Part shown: positions 1-4,772 of the stretch, piece after piece
Layout of the letters: each line of letters opens with the position of its first letter
Numbering within the stretch: position 1 is the first letter of the stretch
Assembly: GCA_017649745.1 (NCBI GenBank)
Contig: JAGCGE010000114.1
Span: forward strand, 1-5,332
Source: Clostridiales bacterium
GTDB lineage: Bacteria > Bacillota_A > Clostridia > Saccharofermentanales > Saccharofermentanaceae
Reading direction: 5' to 3'
Length of the DNA: 5,332 nucleotides
Translations under genes and position numbers: made by a program
The notes under the pieces: generated by a model
Told to the model about the DNA's origin: nothing
Databases searched by the model: none
Seen by the model: the letters and a program-made list of their open reading frames with translations, nothing else

Positions 1-894
1 GACAATCCTGTTGATGTTGTTTTTGTAGATGAAGCACACCTTCTATTGACACAGGGTAAACAGTCATATCAAGGTTCAAATCAACTCAAAGATATTATTG
101 ATCGAGCACGAGTAACCGTTGTTATGTTTGATGAGAATCAAATACTCAGTACGGAACAATTTTGGGAAGCCAAAATACTAGAGGAGTTCAGGAATCAAGC
201 AAAACAATCTAACAGTTACATAATTCTCGACGAACAACTCAGAATGCAAGTAGCTCCAGAGACATATGATTGGATCGATTCATTTACTAAGAGATGTGAA
301 ATAAAGAGGATTCCCACAGACTCTAAGGGGTATGAGATTAAAGTGTTTGATACTCCGGAAGAATTGGATTATCAGATTCAACTCAAGGCGAGAGATCCTA
401 ATACTTCATTATCAAGATTGATAGCAACATATGATTGGGAATACAGTTCAATACACAGACCTGATGAAAGATTGTCTCGTTATTGGGAAGTATTGATAGG
501 TAAATGGCATAAACCTTGGAATCGTGAACTAGGTAGGGATTTAGATAGAAACGAAAGTCGTCGCAATAAGAATCTAGCATGGGCTGAACAGCCTCAAACT
601 CTTAATGAAGTAGGTTCGACTTTTACTATTCAAGGTTTTGATCTCAACTACGCTGGTGTTATTCTTGGCCCTTCGGTAACATATGAGAATGGTAAGATAG
701 TATTCAAACCGGAGAACAGTTTCGACGATAAGGCCGTCAGAAATAGGACCTTATCGGATAACACAAAGCAGAAATTTGGTGAAGTCTTGATTCAACATGC
801 GGTAAGAGTACTGATGACTAGAGGCGTAAATGGATTATATATCTATGCTTGCGATCCTGCACTAAGACATGCTCTTAAAGAAGCAACAAGATAA
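1..894 (+). CDS. DUF2075 family ATPase/helicase-like protein, 5' truncated
   Basis: The reading frame is open from base 1, so only the C-terminal 297 residues are present. What is seen: a Walker B/DEAH box (VDEAH, codons 9-13), a second acidic motif FDENQ (codons 43-47), QLRMQ (79-83), SLSRLIATYDW (about 136-146), EVGSTFTIQGFDLNYAGVILG (about 203-223), and LMTRGVNGLYIY (271-282) just before the C-terminus. This ordered set is characteristic of DUF2075 proteins, which have an SF1-helicase-like P-loop NTPase core. QLRM and TIQGFD/TRG correspond to the SF1 QYRM-like and C-terminal motifs. The Walker A lysine lies upstream of the window. Family members are predicted ATP-dependent DNA/RNA helicases or remodellers and are often encoded beside MazG-like hydrolases or fused to GIY-YIG nucleases; whether a nuclease is fused upstream cannot be seen. 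A TTG at 46 lies after the DEAH box and is not the true start. The MazG-like gene follows after 16 bases, which suggests an operon. The family assignment is strong; the cellular role is unknown. Confidence 0.9.
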   Translation, partial: DNPVDVVFVDEAHLLLTQGKQSYQGSNQLKDIIDRARVTVVMFDENQILSTEQFWEAKILEEFRNQAKQSNSYIILDEQLRMQVAPETYDWIDSFTKRCEIKRIPTDSKGYEIKVFDTPEELDYQIQLKARDPNTSLSRLIATYDWEYSSIHRPDERLSRYWEVLIGKWHKPWNRELGRDLDRNESRRNKNLAWAEQPQTLNEVGSTFTIQGFDLNYAGVILGPSVTYENGKIVFKPENSFDDKAVRNRTLSDNTKQKFGEVLIQHAVRVLMTRGVNGLYIYACDPALRHALKEATR

Positions 895-898
895 GAAA

Positions 899-904
899 GA
901 GGAG
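899..904 (+). promoter_or_regulatory. Ribosome binding site fixing the MazG-like start
   Basis: GAGGAG lies six bases before the ATG at 911. It selects that ATG over an in-frame ATG at 869, which would overlap the end of the DUF2075 gene and adds a tail of 14 residues unlike the family's N-terminus. Confidence 0.75.
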
Positions 905-910
905 TCAGTT

Positions 911-1231
911 ATGAATGATCAGACTATTGAAAGAATAAGAAAGTTTTCAGCAGATAGAGAATGGGATAAGTTTCATTCTCCTGCAAATTTAGCAAAATCC
1001 ATCTCAATTGAAGCAAATGAATTGCTTGAATGTTTTCAATGGAGCGATACGGATTATGATATTCAGAATGTCAAGGAAGAACTAGCAGACGTGTTAGTTT
1101 ATTGCAGAGACCTGCTTGATAAACTGGGACTTGATGAAGATGAAATCGTAAACATGAAAATGGATCAGAATGAAGCCAAGTATCCTGTAGAAAAAGCTAA
1201 AGGCACTAGTAGCAAGTACGACAAATTATGA
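911..1231 (+). CDS. MazG-like nucleotide pyrophosphohydrolase
   Basis: This is a 106-residue all-alpha NTP pyrophosphatase of the MazG-like/RS21-C6 (dCTP pyrophosphatase) type. It is predicted to hydrolyse (d)NTPs to NMP plus pyrophosphate in the cytoplasm. The Mg2+-binding signature is intact: ExxE at E34/E37 in the helix IEANELLECFQW, and ExxD at E57/D60 in KEELADVLVY. The tail KYPVEKAKG near residues 90-98 is typical of the family. The length matches single-domain members and is far shorter than two-domain E. coli MazG. The ATG at 911 is chosen because a GAGGAG site precedes it. The gene sits 16 bases after the DUF2075 gene, so the two are probably co-transcribed; this pairing recurs in Firmicutes. 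By analogy with other small MazG-like enzymes it may clean up damaged or modified nucleotides or limit nucleotides during phage attack, but the substrate cannot be read from the sequence. Confidence 0.92.
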   Translation: MNDQTIERIRKFSADREWDKFHSPANLAKSISIEANELLECFQWSDTDYDIQNVKEELADVLVYCRDLLDKLGLDEDEIVNMKMDQNEAKYPVEKAKGTSSKYDKL

Positions 1232-1232
1232 T

Positions 1233-1473
1233 TTGTTTGAGCTAATACTTTGTACTAGAAAACTTTTAATAAAAGCAGTTCACGGTCCTAATATGTTAAT
1301 CGTGGAAAACCTTGATTTCACTCAAAGAACATCTAAGATAATTCCTGTTGGAGCTCAAGTGGAGATAGTCATTAATGTCGATTTGTCTCAATGTCCTCAA
1401 TGTCATACTTTTCAGTTTCTTTGTGGGATTGAACGAAGACGATTATGAGGAACTTGAATGGAGACTAAGATAA
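1233..1473 (+). pseudogene. Small CxxC-containing reading frame, apparently frameshifted
   Basis: The frame opens with a possible TTG at 1233, directly after the MazG-like stop, and runs as 71 codons to a stop at 1446-1448. A more protein-like continuation lies in the next frame. Dropping one T from the TTTT run at 1409-1412 joins ...LSQCPQCHT to FSFFVGLNEDDYEELEWRLR, ending at a TAA at 1471-1473, 18 bases before the next ATG. The joined product would be about 79 residues from the TTG, or about 59 from the ATG at 1293. It has a CPQC zinc-knuckle-like pair in the middle and an acidic helical end. Neither start has a good ribosome binding site; the one at 1293 has none, so the 5' end may also be eroded. 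I do not recognise the family. It could be a decayed gene, a sequencing error in a homopolymer, or a programmed frameshift, the last being least likely. Confidence that it was once coding is moderate. Confidence 0.42.
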
Positions 1474-1477
1474 CCAT

Positions 1478-1485
1478 AAAGGAGG
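1478..1485 (+). promoter_or_regulatory. Strong ribosome binding site of the SUKH gene
   Basis: AAAGGAGG lies six bases before the ATG at 1492. It is near-perfect against the 16S rRNA tail and is the strongest such site in the accessory half, so the immunity-type protein is probably well translated even if its upstream neighbour is broken. Confidence 0.8.
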
Positions 1486-1491
1486 ATCACT

Positions 1492-2211
1492 ATGTTAGTA
1501 GGAAAAATAACGGTTAAAATCGAAAAGGATAATAACATAGCGAAGTATATAAAGATTATTCGAAACTACGACAGATCTCTGCCACTTGGACAGGTTAAAA
1601 AGGCAATAGAAACAGGTGACGTTGTTTTCTCTTTTGATTCTGATAACAATCCGTTGATTTCTAACGGAATTGATAGTTCAGATAGGTTTTTGTCATATTA
1701 CTTCTTAAAAACGTTGAAAGAATTGAAGAAATCCGGAGCCAAAATGATTGTGTATAATGAGACTTTCGATCATTATGAAGAATTTACTACTTCCAAGGGT
1801 TCTGGTGACAATATTTCGCAAGGAACTACAGATCCTTCGGTTATGTCGATGATAGAACAAAAGTGGAAGCTTCCTCAGAAGTATATAGAGTACTTGAAGA
1901 CTCATCCCAATACTCAAGAAATCGAGATTGAAGACGAGGATACATTTGATACGATAATTATCACATTATACGGAGCTAATGATCTTATTCGCTTTCAAGA
2001 GGGCTATTCTTATAACCCGGTAGAGAAAGTTGTGATAGAAGATTGGAATTCTGATCTGATTGTTATTGCTGATTCTGAAGCTGATCCTTTCTGCTTGGAT
2101 TTAAGCAAAAACAACTCACCGGTTCTGCATGCCTTACATGGTATGGACGAATGGGATTTTGATGAATATTGTGACTCCTTAGAGGACTTCTTTGAAATGT
2201 TAAATGTTTAA
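1492..2211 (+). CDS. SUKH (SMI1/KNR4) family immunity-type protein with N-terminal extension
   Basis: The 239-residue protein has two parts. Residues about 119-239 form a SMI1/KNR4 (SUKH superfamily) domain. It begins with the helix IEQKWKLPQKYIEYLKTHP, continues through DW at 184-185 and the strand DLIVIADSEADPFCLDL (188-204), then SPVLHALHG, and ends in a helix DFDEYCDSLEDFFEML. Residues 1-95 are a separate alpha/beta domain (KITVKI..., then PLGQVKKAIETGDVV, then a long helix FLSYYFLKTLKELKKSG and the strand AKMIVYNE). Its PLGQVKKAIE helix recalls the ribosomal L7/L12 C-terminal fold; this is only my impression. A polar linker of about 20 residues (TSKGSGDNISQG) joins them. SUKH proteins are known mainly as cytoplasmic immunity proteins that bind and neutralise polymorphic or contact-dependent toxins. 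No toxin gene is visible here, so it may be an orphan immunity gene, or its toxin may lie outside the window. The ATG is set by an excellent ribosome binding site. Confidence 0.88.
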   Translation: MLVGKITVKIEKDNNIAKYIKIIRNYDRSLPLGQVKKAIETGDVVFSFDSDNNPLISNGIDSSDRFLSYYFLKTLKELKKSGAKMIVYNETFDHYEEFTTSKGSGDNISQGTTDPSVMSMIEQKWKLPQKYIEYLKTHPNTQEIEIEDEDTFDTIIITLYGANDLIRFQEGYSYNPVEKVVIEDWNSDLIVIADSEADPFCLDLSKNNSPVLHALHGMDEWDFDEYCDSLEDFFEMLNV

Positions 2212-2224
2212 AGAAGGAACTCTA

Positions 2225-2350
2225 TTGTTGAAGGGGTATCAGACGACACTCAAAGAATTTTCACTAGAATATGTATTCAAGAGTCTAACTTTGTTACTAG
2301 AGAGATTGCAAAGGGCTAAATTTATTTTGTATAGGGGAAATAATGATTAA
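2225..2350 (+). CDS. Possible small ORF between the SUKH and HEPN-like genes
   Basis: A 41-codon frame starts at TTG 2225 (a second TTG follows at 2228). AAGGA at 2214-2218 sits six bases upstream. The frame stays open across nearly the whole gap after the SUKH gene and ends at TAA 2348-2350, overlapping the first eight bases of the next gene. The product is basic and leucine-rich (ESLxxVFKSLTLLLERLQR-like, no membrane-length stretch) and I do not recognise it. The spacing and overlap would suit translational coupling to the HEPN-like gene. The non-ATG start and short length make chance, or a remnant of a larger gene, equally plausible. Confidence 0.27.
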   Translation: MLKGYQTTLKEFSLEYVFKSLTLLLERLQRAKFILYRGNND

Positions 2351-2939
2351 TCAAATTGTAAAAGAAATTGAATCATCGCTTAGAAATGAAAATTTTATGG
2401 CCGCACTGTCTTTAGCACTGACTCTTCCGGATATTTGTGGCAAGGCAGAATTTCCTAATGAGGGAACTGGAAACCGCTATAAAAAATGGTATGACGAGCA
2501 TGTGGGCAAATATGAAAGACCGCCTGACATTTATGCGAAAGATGATCCTGAGCGGGTAGTAAATGATGACATGCCATATATGAGTGGCGAAATTGTTTAT
2601 TCTCTACGCAATTGCTTTCTTCATCAAGGAACTCCTAACATTGAAAAGAACAAAATTCATGAGCCAAGATGTCAGTTATCACATTTTTCTTTGACGATAG
2701 CAAGTGCCATGGATGGTGGTAGTAGTAGCATCTTACATGATTGCTATACGGAGGCTGGAAGACGAACCCTTGAAATCAATATTGTTAATCTATGTTGTAA
2801 ATTGTGTTTGGTTGCGAAAGACTACTATAGAGACAATAATGAGAAATTCGATTTTTTCCAATATGACTTACAAGACAAAAGGAAAGAGGGAGAGGATATT
2901 CTGTGGGGACTAAGCATATCTGATGACGAGGAATTATAA
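2343..2939 (+). CDS. HEPN-like protein with R-N-x3-H motif
   Basis: This 198-residue, apparently complete, soluble protein looks mostly helical. The central helix carries RNCFLH, with R89, N90 and H94. That is the R(N)x3H (Rx4-6H) pattern of HEPN-domain ribonucleases, set in GEIVYSLRNCFLHQG, where HEPN proteins place it at the start of an active-site helix. Residues 14-30 form a helix ending in LPDICGKAEFPNEG, then RYKKWYDEHVGKY (45-57). This combination occurs in a widespread, largely unnamed family of Firmicutes proteins. A second long helix (LEINIVNLCCKLCLVAKDYYRD) at about 143-164 would complete the bundle, and the C-terminus is acidic (SDDEEL). HEPN proteins commonly cut RNA as toxins or anti-phage effectors, though some are non-catalytic. 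Ribonuclease activity here is inferred from the motif only. A ribosome binding site (AGGGGAAA) precedes the ATG at 2343, and the gene may be coupled to the small ORF before it. No adjacent MNT nucleotidyltransferase partner is seen. Confidence 0.75.
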   Translation: MINQIVKEIESSLRNENFMAALSLALTLPDICGKAEFPNEGTGNRYKKWYDEHVGKYERPPDIYAKDDPERVVNDDMPYMSGEIVYSLRNCFLHQGTPNIEKNKIHEPRCQLSHFSLTIASAMDGGSSSILHDCYTEAGRRTLEINIVNLCCKLCLVAKDYYRDNNEKFDFFQYDLQDKRKEGEDILWGLSISDDEEL

Positions 2940-3024
2940 GAATTAGTTTAATGATGTCCTTGGAGTAATAGATGTTATTTCGGGAATTTCTTTTAGTTTT
3001 TTCTTAAATCACGCTTGTAGATTC

Positions 3025-3246
3025 TTAAAACACATCCATATCCTTTATCAACTCTTGGAGTTTCTTCATTTCACCTTGGGTGATAGTTACACCTTTTCCG
3101 TATTCGGTATGATCTGCTGACCATGTGCGAATGTCATAAACAGGTTCTCTGTCATTCCAACTGACAAAGTTCAATTCTTTTGTCCAACCGTTGTTTGGTT
3201 GAGAGATATCTCCAATGTGTTTGCATATTACGAATTTAGATTCCAT
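3025..3246 (-). CDS. YdbC-like PC4-fold single-stranded nucleic acid binding protein
   Basis: The 73-residue product matches the YdbC family of Firmicutes, related to the eukaryotic PC4 transcription cofactor. The family core is plain: GWTKELNFVSWNDREPVYDIRTW (residues 20-42), then SADHTEYGKGVTIT (43-56), then a C-terminal helix GEMKKLQELIKDM. The known Lactococcus YdbC forms a PC4-like dimer that binds single-stranded DNA and RNA, and a role in DNA maintenance or transcription is proposed for the family. The length is usual, with no truncation. The ATG at 3244-3246 has a strong AGGAGG site (complement of 3251-3256). It is transcribed alone and toward the HEPN-like gene, so the two converge over an 85-base gap in which I see no clear hairpin terminator. 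Its codon and base use are closer to the downstream ordinary half. Confidence 0.9.
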   Translation of the reverse strand: MESKFVICKHIGDISQPNNGWTKELNFVSWNDREPVYDIRTWSADHTEYGKGVTITQGEMKKLQELIKDMDVF

Positions 3247-3273
3247 AGTGCCTCCTGTTTTGTGTTCCCCAAT

Positions 3274-3302
3274 ATTATATACATAGATATCTGATTATGG
3301 AA
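3274..3302 (-). promoter_or_regulatory. Likely promoter of the YdbC-like gene
   Basis: On the minus strand a consensus TATAAT (complement of 3274-3279) lies 28 bases before the start codon. A weak -35 TTCCAT (complement of 3297-3302) lies 17 bases further up. An 8-base palindrome, AGATATCT at 3285-3292, sits in the spacer and could be a small operator or chance. Confidence 0.55.
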
Positions 3303-3342
3303 ATCAAGGGAACTTATGTGCCACGTTCTTGAATAAAACGAA

Positions 3343-3351
3343 TGATATAAT
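3343..3351 (+). promoter_or_regulatory. Extended -10 promoter of the 3389 gene
   Basis: TGATATAAT matches the Gram-positive extended -10 element TGnTATAAT. No good -35 is present at 17 bases (ACGTTC), which is common for extended -10 promoters. It lies 38 bases before the ATG at 3389 and is divergent from the YdbC-like promoter. Confidence 0.6.
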
Positions 3352-3388
3352 TGGGCTAACTAATAATTCAAGATAGGTGACAGATTTA

Positions 3389-3661
3389 ATGGAAAGCAAA
3401 GGAACGTTTGAATCTAAAAAGAATAGTAATGTCTATCATATATATGGTGATAGACTCGTTGTTCATTCGGGTTCAGATAAGAAGGGGATCACGTTGCCGG
3501 TAGATCCGAAATCTTTCATGTATTATCTTGAGTTTGATCATATGTATTATGAGGGTGAGAAGCTCTTTGTTGTAGTTGCGACAAGAGGTTCATATGACGT
3601 AAGATTTGAGGTCGATGAGGATAGTTTAGAACTTATAGGTCCTCCGATCCAGACATACTAA
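3389..3661 (+). CDS. Small unrecognised beta-rich protein
   Basis: The frame encodes 90 residues from the ATG at 3389. AGGTGA (3375-3380) lies eight bases before it, so this start is preferred over the in-frame GTG at 3377, which overlaps that site. I do not recognise a family. The sequence alternates hydrophobic and polar residues in strand-like stretches (NVYHIYGDRLVVHSG, KLFVVVATRGSYDVRFEVD) and is rich in Tyr and acidic residues. It has no signal peptide, membrane segment, cysteine or obvious catalytic motif. The proposed fold is a small beta sandwich or barrel in the cytoplasm. It has its own extended -10 promoter, stands between a YdbC-like gene and a convergent J-domain gene, and shares no obvious operon. 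A good promoter, a good ribosome binding site and strand-patterned residues support a real gene. Confidence 0.7.
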   Translation: MESKGTFESKKNSNVYHIYGDRLVVHSGSDKKGITLPVDPKSFMYYLEFDHMYYEGEKLFVVVATRGSYDVRFEVDEDSLELIGPPIQTY

Positions 3662-3682
3662 GCTCATATATCAGCTTCTTTT
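3660..3682 (+). terminator. Weak candidate terminator between convergent genes
   Basis: AAGCT (3660-3664) and AGCTT (3673-3677) can pair around an eight-base ATATAT-rich loop, followed by TTCTTTT. It lies right after the stop of the 3389 gene. The five-base stem is too short for a convincing intrinsic terminator. Confidence 0.2.
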
Positions 3683-3689
3683 CCACGCA

Positions 3690-4586
3690 TCATTGTCTTT
3701 CACGGTAGTCGATAGTCTCTTTTAATAATTCGATGATATCGGCATATTTCTCTTGTTCTTCAGGGCTCATCATACTGAATCGTTTGAGGATATGCTTATC
3801 TGCTCTTACGCTGAATGTAAAGAATGCTTTCCTGCATTCGGATAATGGCTTTTCCGGATATAACCGCACATCAAACCACTTGTCAGCTTCAGCGAGGGAA
3901 TCGATACCGCTCATCTTCTTTTCAGCCGCTTTTTCAGCTGTTTTTTTACGCCCCTTGATTATGATCACGGCTCCGATAGCGCCTGCTATTACAAGAATAA
4001 TTGGCCATATAGGTACGGAGAAGGATGAAGACGAGTTTGCAGAAAAAGCTTTTTTATTAGTAAAAAAGATAGATGCGAACATCATGATACCAAACGGTAT
4101 AAGGATCATTCCAGGTCTGCTTACTTCCTTATCAAAGACATTATCTTTATACTTTTCATTCTTCTTATACTCTCTGTAGCCTTCTTCATCAAACACGTGT
4201 ACTTCACCGTCAAAAGCATCTTCATATGCTTTATATGACCCATTAGCAACATTTTCGACATAATCCTTAAAGGACATGTCGCTATAGTAAGTTTCATCAG
4301 CTTCAGTTGACGGTTCTGAATCCGGTACAACGGCTTCTTTCTTAAACGGGTTGTTATCCATTCTTATGTAGGATAAGTATTCATCATATTGAAGTCTTTT
4401 GTCAGGGTCGGACAGAACGCTATATGCTTCATTAAGTTCTTGCGTTTTCTCTGCTGCATCGGCTTTCTCAGGATGGAGATCCGGATGCCACTCTTTTACA
4501 AGATTACGAAAAGCCCGTTTGATCTCTTCTGCTGAAGCCCCCTCAGGCAGATCCAGAATTTCATAGTATGTCTTTATATGTTTCAT
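3690..4586 (-). CDS. Membrane-anchored J-domain (DnaJ-like) protein
   Basis: The product has 298 residues. Residues 5-70 are a J domain: YYEILDLPEGASAEEIKRAF, the essential HPD at 34-36 (EWHPDLHP), then LNEAYSVLSDPDKRLQYDEY. The HPD tripeptide is what stimulates the ATPase of DnaK/Hsp70. There is no Gly/Phe region and no cysteine zinc repeats, so it is a class III J protein and not the housekeeping DnaJ. An acidic linker (75-155) follows. Then come two hydrophobic segments, about 159-175 (GMILIPFGIMMFASIFF) and about 191-210 (PIWPIILVIAGAIGAVIII), separated by a short Ser-rich loop. A Lys-rich stretch (KGRKKTAEKAAEKK) and a charged C-terminal domain (about 225-298) follow. With two membrane spans, both ends are probably cytoplasmic, which would place DnaK recruitment at the membrane. 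The client is unknown. Translation starts at the ATG 4584-4586 behind a weak AGGT site. Confidence 0.9.
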   Translation of the reverse strand: MKHIKTYYEILDLPEGASAEEIKRAFRNLVKEWHPDLHPEKADAAEKTQELNEAYSVLSDPDKRLQYDEYLSYIRMDNNPFKKEAVVPDSEPSTEADETYYSDMSFKDYVENVANGSYKAYEDAFDGEVHVFDEEGYREYKKNEKYKDNVFDKEVSRPGMILIPFGIMMFASIFFTNKKAFSANSSSSFSVPIWPIILVIAGAIGAVIIIKGRKKTAEKAAEKKMSGIDSLAEADKWFDVRLYPEKPLSECRKAFFTFSVRADKHILKRFSMMSPEEQEKYADIIELLKETIDYRERQ

Positions 4587-4629
4587 TTTTTACCTATTGC
4601 TCAGTTTCTATCTAATTTATCGGTTTTGT

Positions 4630-4638
4630 ATTATATCA
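4630..4638 (-). promoter_or_regulatory. Extended -10 promoter of the J-domain gene
   Basis: The minus strand reads TGATATAAT (complement of 4630-4638), a full TGnTATAAT element, with about 43 bases to the start codon. The -35 at 17 bases is weak (CAATCA, complement of 4653-4658). It overlaps a small AATCA-A5-TGATT inverted repeat at 4643-4657. Confidence 0.6.
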
Positions 4639-4733
4639 TGCAAATCAAAAAATGATTGAAATTCATTCTGACAGTTGGCTCTTAGACGAAAATGATTTAT
4701 CCTAAATAGAAAATATGATGAATGAAGAGCAAA

Positions 4734-4742
4734 TGATATAAT
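4734..4742 (+). promoter_or_regulatory. Extended -10 promoter of the aldehyde dehydrogenase gene
   Basis: TGATATAAT lies 30 bases before the ATG at 4773, with no good -35 (TATGAT at 17 bases). Eleven bases, AATGATATAAT, are identical to those at the promoter of the 3389 gene. It diverges from the J-domain promoter within the 186-base gap. Confidence 0.6.
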
Positions 4743-4772
4743 AATCCTAATGTTTATTGTGAGAGAGAATTA

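Larger units (their letters stand above)
4587..4772. other. Divergent intergenic region between the J-domain and aldehyde dehydrogenase genes
   Basis: This 186-base AT-rich gap holds two outward-facing extended -10 promoters. A 9-base direct repeat (AAAATGATT at 4649-4657 and 4689-4697) lies between them, 40 bases apart. I see no RNA gene or open frame in it. Confidence 0.5.

Noticed and set aside
398..580. Minus-strand frame of 60 codons
   Set aside because: It is antisense to the DUF2075 gene, whose motifs fix the real frame, and it has no recognisable family or start signal.
1705..1917. Minus-strand frame of 70 codons
   Set aside because: It is antisense to the SUKH gene, with low-complexity basic/hydrophobic composition typical of shadow frames.
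2704..2913. Plus-strand frame of 69 codons inside the HEPN-like gene
   Set aside because: It is in a different frame from a well-supported gene, with no independent start signal.
2940..3024. Terminator between the convergent HEPN-like and YdbC-like genes
   Set aside because: There is a T-rich run (TTTTAGTTTTTTCTT), but no stable GC-rich stem precedes it on either strand. TAAGAAT at 2937 and ATTCTTA at 3021 can pair only across about 75 bases.
3733..4179. Plus-strand frame of 148 codons
   Set aside because: It is antisense to the J-domain gene. Its length reflects the base bias of that gene, and its product matches nothing I recognise.
4121..4330. Minus-strand frame of 69 codons
   Set aside because: It overlaps the J-domain gene in another frame; Met/Lys/Ile-rich composition is a shadow signature.
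4643..4657. AATCA-A5-TGATT inverted repeat as an operator
   Set aside because: Arms of five AT-rich bases around an A run are expected by chance in such sequence; kept only as a note under the promoter.
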